Shown here piece by piece: positions 37,079 to 45,578 of a DNA stretch of 64,000 bases (positions within the stretch are counted from its first letter, which is position 1; every line of letters starts with the position of its first letter). The position numbers were made by a program, and so were the translations under genes. The notes beneath the pieces were generated by a model. The model did no database searches. It was not told where the DNA came from and saw only the letters and a program-made list of their open reading frames with translations. This stretch comes from Bacteroidota bacterium (GTDB lineage: Bacteria; Bacteroidota; Bacteroidia; Chitinophagales; Chitinophagaceae). The stretch is taken from the NCBI GenBank assembly GCA_947461125.1, contig CANHHX010000004.1, forward strand, positions 1-64,000, given 5' to 3'.

Positions 37079-38104
37079 ATGAACCGTAAAAAATTTATTC
37101 AAACTTCTGCTATTGCAGGCGCTAGTTTTTTTATCACCAAAGATTTACTGGCAAAACCAAAAGGACCTATTTACGGTCATAACGATAAAAAGTATTTTTT
37201 GGATACTAAATGGGGCACTTTAAACACCGATAAAACACCGGTAAATGATTGTCATGAAATGGTGCAGGATAGTAAAGGTCATATCGTGCTACTTACCAAC
37301 GAAACAAAAAATAATATCATCATTTACAATAAGTCTGGTAAACTAAAAGGAAGTTGGGGTACCGAGTTTCCTGGTGCACATGGTTTATCGATTCAAAAAA
37401 CGGGTAAAGAAGATTTTTTGTTTATTACAGATACCAATAGACACCAGGTATACAAAACAACCATGGACGGCAAGATTTTATTTACCATTGATCCACCAGC
37501 AGAGGTTGGTCCTTATGCGAGCAAAGATAAATTTGTGCCTACCGAAACCGCTGTTTTAGAAAATGGAGAATTTTACATTGCAGATGGTTATGGTGCGCAA
37601 TATATTTTACACTATGACGCTAACGGAAAATTAAAGAATGCATTTGGCGGCAGAGGCGAAGGAGAACAATACCTTGACAACGCGCATGGTATTTGTATCG
37701 ATTATAGAAATGCAACACCTACCCTTATTGTAACGGATCGAAACAGAGCTTGCTTTAAAAGGTTTTCTTTGGATGGAAAATTATTAGAAGTAATTCATGT
37801 ACCAGGCGCTGGCGTGTGTAGACCCGTTATAAGTGGCGACTATTTATATGCTGCCGTTTTACGTTCACCAAACATGGGCGTAGAAGCAAGCGGCTTTGTT
37901 ACTATTTTAAATAAAGAAAACAAAGTGGTATCAAACATTGGAGGTTCTGAACCTATTTATACGAACGGAAAATTAAACACCCTTCAACAAACCGAAAAAA
38001 TATTTGCACATCCACATGATGTTTGTGTGGATGATGAAGGTAGCCTTTATGTGGCACAGTGGGCTTCTGGAAAAGTGTATCCGTATAAATTAACCCAAGC
38101 ATAG
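37079..38104 (+). CDS. NHL/6-bladed beta-propeller secreted protein
   Basis: Start set at MNRKKFIQTSAIAG (track ORF begins at 37046); repeats such as ENGEFYIADGYGAQYILHYDANGK and DEGSLYVAQWASGKVYPY. Confidence 0.83.
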   Translation: MNRKKFIQTSAIAGASFFITKDLLAKPKGPIYGHNDKKYFLDTKWGTLNTDKTPVNDCHEMVQDSKGHIVLLTNETKNNIIIYNKSGKLKGSWGTEFPGAHGLSIQKTGKEDFLFITDTNRHQVYKTTMDGKILFTIDPPAEVGPYASKDKFVPTETAVLENGEFYIADGYGAQYILHYDANGKLKNAFGGRGEGEQYLDNAHGICIDYRNATPTLIVTDRNRACFKRFSLDGKLLEVIHVPGAGVCRPVISGDYLYAAVLRSPNMGVEASGFVTILNKENKVVSNIGGSEPIYTNGKLNTLQQTEKIFAHPHDVCVDDEGSLYVAQWASGKVYPYKLTQA

Positions 38105-38110
38105 TGAACT

Positions 38111-40249
38111 ATGAAATGGATTGAGAAAGTAGCAAGCTCGCTTGCATTTGCAGGACTATTTTTATTAGGTATTGTTTTTGTATTTGATGATAAACTTCAA
38201 ATACCCGTATGGCTTCAAGTTGCGGGCAGAATGCATCCACTACTTTTACATTTACCGATTACGCTCTTACTCTTTTCCATTATTTCATATTTTATTCCGA
38301 GTAACACCTCAACCAACCATATCTTTAACTATGTTAGACTGTTTGGCGCTTTAACAGCGATTTTCACGGCTATCATGGGTATTTTACTAGCTACCGAAGA
38401 AGGCACAGAAGGAGATACATTGCAGTGGCACAAATGGTCTGGAACAGCAATCGCTGTGTTAGCTTGGATACTTTATAGTTATGCTAGTTTTATTCAATCC
38501 AATAAAAAATTAGCCATTTCAAGTGGGGCACTTCTGTTTTTTTTAACCATCACAACGGGTCATTTTGGTGCTACCCTAACACATGGCGAAGGATTTTTAA
38601 CAGCGCCCCTTTATAAAAACGAACCAAGTACATTAACACTAGCAGAAGCGCGCATTTATCCAAATGTGGTAGCCACCATATTTAAAGAAAAATGTGGCAC
38701 TTGCCATAACAACAGCAATAAAAAAGGTGGATTATCATTAAGCGATTCGGTAGGCATTATGACGGGAGGAAAATCTGGAAAAGCAGTGGTAGCTGGCGAC
38801 TTACTTAAAAGTTTAATCATCACAAGGGCGCATCTACCGCTCTCTGATAAAAAACATATGCCACCCATTGACAAGCCGCAATTAACAGCAGCAGAGCTTG
38901 CTATTTTAGAAGCTTGGATTCAAAAAGGAGCACCCTTTGATACAAAAATAACAAGTATTAATAGCGCGGATACCCTTCGCATATTAGCAGAAGAATACAT
39001 TAAACCGTATTTAGCCAAAGAAGAAAAATATGACTTTGATGCTGCGAGTGAATCAACCATAGATAAACTCAAATCAAATTACAGGGTGATCAAGCAGTTG
39101 GGCGAAAAGTCCCCGGCACTCGCTGTTTCTTTTTATGGTCAAACACAATATAATGCTAGCAAACTCACAGAACTAGACCCAATCAAAGAACAAATTGTTC
39201 ATCTATATGCTGCAAAAATGCCTGTATCTGATGCAGACGTTACATGGATTAGTAAACTGCCCAATCTCAAAAGATTAAATATTAACTATTCAAATGTTAC
39301 AGATAAAAGCATGGCCGAAATTGCTGCGATGAAAAAAATCAATTCCGTTTCTGTTGCAGGAACAGCCATTACCATGCAAGGGTTAAAAACACTGCTTGGC
39401 AATAAAAATATTACAGAGATTTTTGTTTGGGATACCAAAATAAAACCTTCCGATATTAAGGCCATTAGCAAGCAGTATACACAAATAAAAATAGACTACG
39501 GTTTTGATGGGGCAGACACACTCATCATTACCCTTAATGATCCCGTTATCTCATTGCCAAGTGGTTATTTTAAAGAAAATCAACCCATAGAAATTAAGCA
39601 TGTGATCAAAGGCGTTACCATCAGGTACACAATAGATGGCACAGATCCGGATAGCAGTACAAGTTTAGTATATACAAAACCAATTGTGCTTAATAATACC
39701 ACAACCCTAAGCGTTCGTGCATTTAAGGCCGGCTGGAAAGGAAGTGCTACTGTAAGAAATTTTTATATGAAAGCTGGCCTACCAATAGCAGGATACAAAT
39801 TAACTACACCGCCTGATGCAAAATACAATATGAACGCGGCTACAGTTTTAACGGATTTAGATTTAGCAGACTATACTGATTTTTCAAGTAGATGGCTTGG
39901 CTATCAAAACAATGAAGCCACAGTAGTGCTTGATATGGGCAGCAGTATACCAACCAGCAGGATAATGGTGAATATTCTTCGTTCTACTACCTCTTATATA
40001 TTACCACCTGTATCTCTTTTGGCCTGGGGAAGCAACGATAATATAACCTGGAAGCCAATAGCAAATATCAAACCTGAAATGCCTACTATGAATGATGCGC
40101 CATTTGCTCAAATGCTTGAGTTAAAATATCCTACTGCATCATTTAGATATTTGAAAATAACTGGTCAGCCAATTAAGAAATTACCAAGTTGGCATCAAGG
40201 AAAAGGTACGCCAGGCTGGTTTTTCATGAGTGAAATAACGGTGAACTAA
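38111..40249 (+). CDS. Multidomain membrane c-type cytochrome: DUF2231-like TM domain, PSCyt1, LRR-like, CHB_HEX_C-like and C-terminal discoidin-like region
   Basis: 712 aa; TM helices with RMHPLLLH, WHKW, TGHFGATLTHG; KEKCGTCHNNSNKKGG heme site; LRR-like segment; VIKGVTIRYTIDGTDPDSSTSLVYTKPI; C-terminal beta domain with RYLKITG. Confidence 0.8.
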   Translation: MKWIEKVASSLAFAGLFLLGIVFVFDDKLQIPVWLQVAGRMHPLLLHLPITLLLFSIISYFIPSNTSTNHIFNYVRLFGALTAIFTAIMGILLATEEGTEGDTLQWHKWSGTAIAVLAWILYSYASFIQSNKKLAISSGALLFFLTITTGHFGATLTHGEGFLTAPLYKNEPSTLTLAEARIYPNVVATIFKEKCGTCHNNSNKKGGLSLSDSVGIMTGGKSGKAVVAGDLLKSLIITRAHLPLSDKKHMPPIDKPQLTAAELAILEAWIQKGAPFDTKITSINSADTLRILAEEYIKPYLAKEEKYDFDAASESTIDKLKSNYRVIKQLGEKSPALAVSFYGQTQYNASKLTELDPIKEQIVHLYAAKMPVSDADVTWISKLPNLKRLNINYSNVTDKSMAEIAAMKKINSVSVAGTAITMQGLKTLLGNKNITEIFVWDTKIKPSDIKAISKQYTQIKIDYGFDGADTLIITLNDPVISLPSGYFKENQPIEIKHVIKGVTIRYTIDGTDPDSSTSLVYTKPIVLNNTTTLSVRAFKAGWKGSATVRNFYMKAGLPIAGYKLTTPPDAKYNMNAATVLTDLDLADYTDFSSRWLGYQNNEATVVLDMGSSIPTSRIMVNILRSTTSYILPPVSLLAWGSNDNITWKPIANIKPEMPTMNDAPFAQMLELKYPTASFRYLKITGQPIKKLPSWHQGKGTPGWFFMSEITVN

Positions 40250-40337
40250 ACAGCCAAGTGTTTACAATGTTAAGAGCAAATTAGAAGTACAAGATATCAT
40301 CAGAGATAAATACCTTAGATCCATTAAAGAATCAATT

Positions 40338-41921
40338 ATGCTTAAAAAATTAATGAGCAGCATCCTATTCGTACAACTTTGTTTTGTAGTAGGTGCCCAA
40401 ATTACCAAAGCGCCACTTGTTAAGGAAGGCGATGGTCCGTACACACAACTTATAATTAGAGGTGTAACACTTATTAATGGCACCGGTGCTCCCCCATTTG
40501 GTCCTGTCGATATTGTGATTGAAAAAAATAGAATTGTAAAAATTCAAAACGTTGGTAGCCCAAGCCTACCCATCAATGCTGCACGCCGACCTGCCTTAAA
40601 AGAAGGCGGTAAAGAAATTAATTGCGAAGGCATGTATGCGATGCCTGGATTTATTGATATGCATGGTCATATTGGTGGAAAAGAGCAAGGTACACCCGCA
40701 GAATATGTTTTTAAATTATGGATGGCACATGGCATCACCACCATTAGAGACCCGTCGGCAGGTAATGGTCTTTCATGGGTACTAGATCATAAAACAAAAT
40801 CTTTGGAAAATACCATTACGGCTCCTCGCATATTTGCCTACACTGTTTTTGGCCAAGGAAGTAAAACGCCTATTACGAATGCCGAAGAAGCAAGAACCTG
40901 GGTAAGAGAAAATGCAAAAAATGGCGCCGACGGTATAAAATTTTTTGGCGCACCTCCAGAAGTAATGGACGCTGCAATCAGAGAAAATAAAGCACTCGGG
41001 CTTCGTTCTGCATGCCATCACGCACAAGTAGATGTTGCAAGATGGAACGTCGTTAACTCTGCTAAGGCGGGCATGACAAGTATGGAACACTGGTATGGTT
41101 TACCAGAAGCTTTATTTGAAGATAAAACGGTGCAAAATTTTCCAGCAGATTACAATTACAACAACGAAGAGCACCGTTTTGAAGAGGCTGGTAAATTATG
41201 GAAGCAAGCGGCTGCTCCGTATACACCACACTGGAATAAAGTAATGACTGATTTATTAGCCGTAGATTTTACGCTCGATCCAACTTTTAATATTTATGAC
41301 GCCAATAGAGATTTACACCGCGCGCGTAGAGCGGAGTGGCACGAAAACTATACGCTTCCATCACTTTGGAAATTTTATGAACCTTCTTTCCAATCACACG
41401 GTTCCTATTGGGTGAACTGGGGTACAGAACAGGAAGTAGAATGGAAAAACAATTACAGACTCTGGATGACTTTTGTAAATGAATACAAAAACAGAGGTGG
41501 TCGTGTAACAGCAGGATCTGACAATGGTTTTATTTATGAAACCTATGGCTTTGGATATATTAGAGAATTAGAATTACTCCGTGAAGCTGGATTTCATCCA
41601 TTAGAAGTAATCAGATCGGCTACCTTATATGGTGCACAAGCACTTGGTCAAGAAAAGGATTTAGGTAGTGTAGAAGTAGGTAAATTAGCAGACATCGTTA
41701 TTGTAAATGCGAACCCACTTAAAAATTTACAAGTACTTTATGGAACAGGTGCTGTGCATTTAACACCTGACAATAAAATTACAAGAATTGGAGGCGTGCA
41801 ATACACCGTCAAAGACGGTATTGTATATGACGCTAAAAAATTACTACGTGATGTAAAAAATATGGTGGACGTAGAAAAGAAAAAAACAAACTGGCAGCTA
41901 AAACAACCAGGCGTAGAATAA
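40338..41921 (+). CDS. Secreted metal-dependent amidohydrolase family protein
   Basis: 527 aa; signal peptide; MYAMPGFIDMHGHIGG; TAGSDNGF; GSVEVGKLADIVIVNANPLKNL. Confidence 0.9.
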   Translation: MLKKLMSSILFVQLCFVVGAQITKAPLVKEGDGPYTQLIIRGVTLINGTGAPPFGPVDIVIEKNRIVKIQNVGSPSLPINAARRPALKEGGKEINCEGMYAMPGFIDMHGHIGGKEQGTPAEYVFKLWMAHGITTIRDPSAGNGLSWVLDHKTKSLENTITAPRIFAYTVFGQGSKTPITNAEEARTWVRENAKNGADGIKFFGAPPEVMDAAIRENKALGLRSACHHAQVDVARWNVVNSAKAGMTSMEHWYGLPEALFEDKTVQNFPADYNYNNEEHRFEEAGKLWKQAAAPYTPHWNKVMTDLLAVDFTLDPTFNIYDANRDLHRARRAEWHENYTLPSLWKFYEPSFQSHGSYWVNWGTEQEVEWKNNYRLWMTFVNEYKNRGGRVTAGSDNGFIYETYGFGYIRELELLREAGFHPLEVIRSATLYGAQALGQEKDLGSVEVGKLADIVIVNANPLKNLQVLYGTGAVHLTPDNKITRIGGVQYTVKDGIVYDAKKLLRDVKNMVDVEKKKTNWQLKQPGVE

Positions 41922-41955
41922 TATATACCAACGCAGCTATTGGAATCTTGCTGAA

Positions 41956-43743
41956 TTATTCGGCATAAATACTTTCAATAGCTGCTTTGTAATTTTCCAT
42001 CACTACTTTTCGTTTCAGGCTTAATTTAGGCGTCATTTCACCTGACTCTACCGTCCACTCTTTATTTAGTAAAGCAAACTTTTTTACCTGCTCTACGTGG
42101 TTAAATAAAGTATTATACTCGGCTATAATACTGGTAAAAAGTTCAATTACTTTTGGATGCGCTACCGCTTCGGCGTTTGTTGTATACGTCATACCCTGCT
42201 CTTCCATCCAAGTTTTTAGCGTTGCAAAAGAAGGTACAATCAGCGCTCCTACAAATTTACGATCGGCACCTACCACCATAAACTGCTCAATAAACTGACT
42301 TTCTTTACATTTGTTTTCGATAGGCTGCGGGGCTACATATTTACCACCACTTGTTTTAAAGAGTTCTTTTTTACGGTCTGTAATTTTTAAGAAAATATCA
42401 TTTTCAAAAACACCAATATCCCCAGTATGCAGCCATCCATCAATAACAGCTTCTGCGGTTAAATCCGGGCGTTTATAATAACCGACCATCACACTTTCAC
42501 CCGCTACACATATTTCACCATCCGCTTCTATTTTAACTTGTATGCCATTAATAACAGGACCTACGGTACCAAATTTAGTGCCGCCTTTTGTTTTTCTGTT
42601 CACACTAATTACCGGACTGTTTTCGGTAGGACCATATCCTTCAAACACAGGAATATTGGCTGCATTAAATATGCGGAGTAGTTTTACCTGACAAGCAGCG
42701 CCACCGGTAACAATAAATGAAACATTACCGCCTAGTGCTTCACGCCACTTAGAAAAAATGAGTTTATTGGCAATGGCCAATTGCAAGTTGTACCAGAAAC
42801 CACCACTTTGGATATTATCATATTTTTCGCCAAGTGCTACTGCCCAAAAAAATAATTTTTTCTTGATGCCAGTTTGCTCGGCACCCTTGGCCATTATTTT
42901 TTCAAACACTTTTTCAAGCAGGCGCGGAACGGTCGTAAATCCATCTGGCTTAATTTCTTTTAAATTATCACCAATGGTTTCAAGGCTTTCGGCGTAATAA
43001 ATAGAAATGCCACTGTACAAATAAATGTACGTAACCATTTTTTCAAAAATATGATTGAGGGGTAAAAAGCTAAGTACTTTAGAATCTGGCGCATCTTCAA
43101 AAGGAAAACTCTCTTTTGAATACATCACATTGCTGTAAATATTTTGATGGCTAAGCATCACTCCTTTTGGCACACCGGTAGTTCCAGAGGTATAGATGAT
43201 AGTTGCTAACTGTGTAACCGGAATTGACTTTTTAATTTGTGCCACTGCATCTAGGAGTGCCGGTGTTGCTTTTGCAGTTAAATCGGTCCAATGTGTAGCT
43301 CCTTCAATGGTATCAAATGTAAAAATACCTTTAATAGAAGGCACTTTTGAAGCAACTGATTTTACTTTTTCATACAACTCCAAATTACTTACAAAAACAT
43401 ACCCAACCGCAGCATCATTTAAAATAAATTCTACTTCGATAGGGTTTGTAGTGGGATACAATGGTACCAAAATAGCACCAATTTGTTGGCAGGCAAGGTC
43501 TGTAAAAACCCACTCTGGCCGGTTGCCACTCATGATGGCTATTTTATCACTCCCTTCTGGTGTAAAATCTTTACCAGAAATACCAAGTGATAATAAGCCC
43601 GCACTTAATTTGTTTACAGTATCTGCAACATCAGCAGTGCTATATGGTGTCCAAACACCTTTTTCTTTGGCAGCCAACATATCCTTTTTAGGAAAATGAG
43701 CTAGCTGATGATCGAGGCAATCAAATAGTCGTTTCATTTGCAT
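41956..43743 (-). CDS. AMP-dependent long-chain acyl-CoA synthetase
   Basis: 595 aa; TIIYTSGTTGVPKGVMLSH, EGYGPTENSPVISVN, GWLHTGDIGVFEND. Confidence 0.95.
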   Translation of the reverse strand: MQMKRLFDCLDHQLAHFPKKDMLAAKEKGVWTPYSTADVADTVNKLSAGLLSLGISGKDFTPEGSDKIAIMSGNRPEWVFTDLACQQIGAILVPLYPTTNPIEVEFILNDAAVGYVFVSNLELYEKVKSVASKVPSIKGIFTFDTIEGATHWTDLTAKATPALLDAVAQIKKSIPVTQLATIIYTSGTTGVPKGVMLSHQNIYSNVMYSKESFPFEDAPDSKVLSFLPLNHIFEKMVTYIYLYSGISIYYAESLETIGDNLKEIKPDGFTTVPRLLEKVFEKIMAKGAEQTGIKKKLFFWAVALGEKYDNIQSGGFWYNLQLAIANKLIFSKWREALGGNVSFIVTGGAACQVKLLRIFNAANIPVFEGYGPTENSPVISVNRKTKGGTKFGTVGPVINGIQVKIEADGEICVAGESVMVGYYKRPDLTAEAVIDGWLHTGDIGVFENDIFLKITDRKKELFKTSGGKYVAPQPIENKCKESQFIEQFMVVGADRKFVGALIVPSFATLKTWMEEQGMTYTTNAEAVAHPKVIELFTSIIAEYNTLFNHVEQVKKFALLNKEWTVESGEMTPKLSLKRKVVMENYKAAIESIYAE

Positions 43744-43757
43744 GGCATAAGTTTATA

Positions 43758-44993
43758 CTACTCGTAAATAAGATGGGTTAATAAACCATCGCGTAATTTT
43801 GGCTCAAACCAAGTACTTTTAGGAGGCATGACATTTCCCGTATCCGCAATTGCAAATAGTTGATCAATGGTTACAGCATACAAACTAAATGCTGCTGCAA
43901 ATTGACCAATATCGACCCTGTCCGCTAAAACCTGCAGTCCTCGAATACCGCCCACAAAATCTACACGCGCATCGGTTCTTGGATCCGAGATACTAAGTAT
44001 TGCAGCCAAAATATTATTTTGTAAAATCGTTACATCTAAAATGCCAATTGGATCTTCGGTATACGTGCCAGGCAGTGCAGTGAGCTTATACCAGCTCCCA
44101 TTTAAATACATACCTATTTCATGAAGTGCTGCTGGCTTATATGGCTCTTTTGCTAACTGCTCAACATCAAATTTTTCGGAAACCGCTTCAATAAAAGCAG
44201 CAGGTGTTAATCCATTTAAATCCTTAACCACACGGTTATAATCCATGATGTACAACTGATTGGACGGAAATAAAGTAGTTAAAAAATAATCGGCATTTTT
44301 ACTAGCATTAGCACCTAGTGCAGCACGTACTTTCGCAGCAGAAGCAGCCCTGTGATGCCCATCGGCAATATAGGTAGAAGGAATTTCCTTTTCAAATATC
44401 GAAGTAATATTTTGAATGGTGGACGCATCATTGACCACCCAAATAGTATGCCGAATTTCATCATCGGCAACGAAATCGTAAACGGCTTTTTTTGTTGTTT
44501 TCCAATTTTCGATGAGTAGATCTATAGTAGGGTTATTGCGATAAGCTAAAAATACATTACCTGTTTGAGCTCCCGATGTTTTGATATGATTGATACGATC
44601 TAGTTCTTTTTCAGGTCTTGTAAATTCATGCTTTTTAATAATATCATTTTCATAATCATCCACACTACTTACACAAACTAGTCCAGTTTGAGACCTGCCA
44701 TGCATAATTAATTGATAGATATAGTAGCAATCTTTAGATTCCCTAAAAAGTACATCGCGTTTTATAAAAGCGGTTAAGTTTTCTTTTGCTTGTTCATATA
44801 CCTGAGTATCATGAATATCTATGGATTCAGCTAAATCAATTTCACTTTTAGTGACGTGTAAAAAAGAGGCTGGATTTCCTGCTGCTTCTTTTTTTGCTTC
44901 GCTGCTATTTAATACATCGTAAGGTCTACTAGCCACTTGTTTTGCTAGTTGAGGCTGCGGTCGCAAAGCCTTAAAAGGTTGAATCATTGACAT
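43758..44993 (-). CDS. DUF1015 domain-containing protein
   Basis: 411 aa; IQPFKALRPQPQLAKQVASRPYDVLNSSEA; YIADGHHRAASA. Confidence 0.95.
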   Translation of the reverse strand: MSMIQPFKALRPQPQLAKQVASRPYDVLNSSEAKKEAAGNPASFLHVTKSEIDLAESIDIHDTQVYEQAKENLTAFIKRDVLFRESKDCYYIYQLIMHGRSQTGLVCVSSVDDYENDIIKKHEFTRPEKELDRINHIKTSGAQTGNVFLAYRNNPTIDLLIENWKTTKKAVYDFVADDEIRHTIWVVNDASTIQNITSIFEKEIPSTYIADGHHRAASAAKVRAALGANASKNADYFLTTLFPSNQLYIMDYNRVVKDLNGLTPAAFIEAVSEKFDVEQLAKEPYKPAALHEIGMYLNGSWYKLTALPGTYTEDPIGILDVTILQNNILAAILSISDPRTDARVDFVGGIRGLQVLADRVDIGQFAAAFSLYAVTIDQLFAIADTGNVMPPKSTWFEPKLRDGLLTHLIYE

Positions 44994-45020
44994 GCCTCAA
45001 ATATCGGCAATTCTCGTGAA

Positions 45021-45578
45021 TTAAGGCTTGAATTTGTAGGAAATTGTAGTGCCCCCATATTCATCTTTTCCATTGAGTTCCATGTAAATTACGTTCGGTA
45101 CCCAAAATGTACCACCTTCAATTTTTACAAATAATTTTTGCAAAAGATACTCTTTGTTATTTAGGATAAAATAAACTTTGTACTGATTGTCTTTGAGAGA
45201 ACGCTTTAAATAAAAGACTTGTTTTTTATAGGAAACAAAATGAAGCTTATATATGCCGCTTGACATTAACTCATGCTTAATTCCGTAAGCAAAGGTTTGT
45301 TGAATATAACTTAATTCTTTTTTTTCTCCACCCTCGTCATATCGGATCCAATACACATGTACTGGGTTGTCTTTAACGACTTGCCCTTTTGCATCAATGT
45401 TTAAATCACAAATAATGGTGTTGCTATTGGTGGATCTTTGTAAATAAAAGAGTTGTTTGGGACCTGTTTTAGGCACCGGAAAAGAATCCAGAACAGCAGC
45501 TGCACTGGTATTTGAGCTATGTAAGACCATAGCTGCAACTATAAGCATTATATATATCTTACACCTGTATGTCTTCAT
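45021..45578 (-). CDS. DUF4833 domain-containing protein
   Basis: 185 aa; FYLQRSTNSNTIICDLNID...NPVHVYWIRYDEGG. Confidence 0.85.
   Translation of the reverse strand: MKTYRCKIYIMLIVAAMVLHSSNTSAAAVLDSFPVPKTGPKQLFYLQRSTNSNTIICDLNIDAKGQVVKDNPVHVYWIRYDEGGEKKELSYIQQTFAYGIKHELMSSGIYKLHFVSYKKQVFYLKRSLKDNQYKVYFILNNKEYLLQKLFVKIEGGTFWVPNVIYMELNGKDEYGGTTISYKFKP

Noticed and set aside
43196-43699. 167-aa plus-strand ORF
   Set aside because: Entirely antisense to the acyl-CoA synthetase; low-complexity composition consistent with a shadow ORF.
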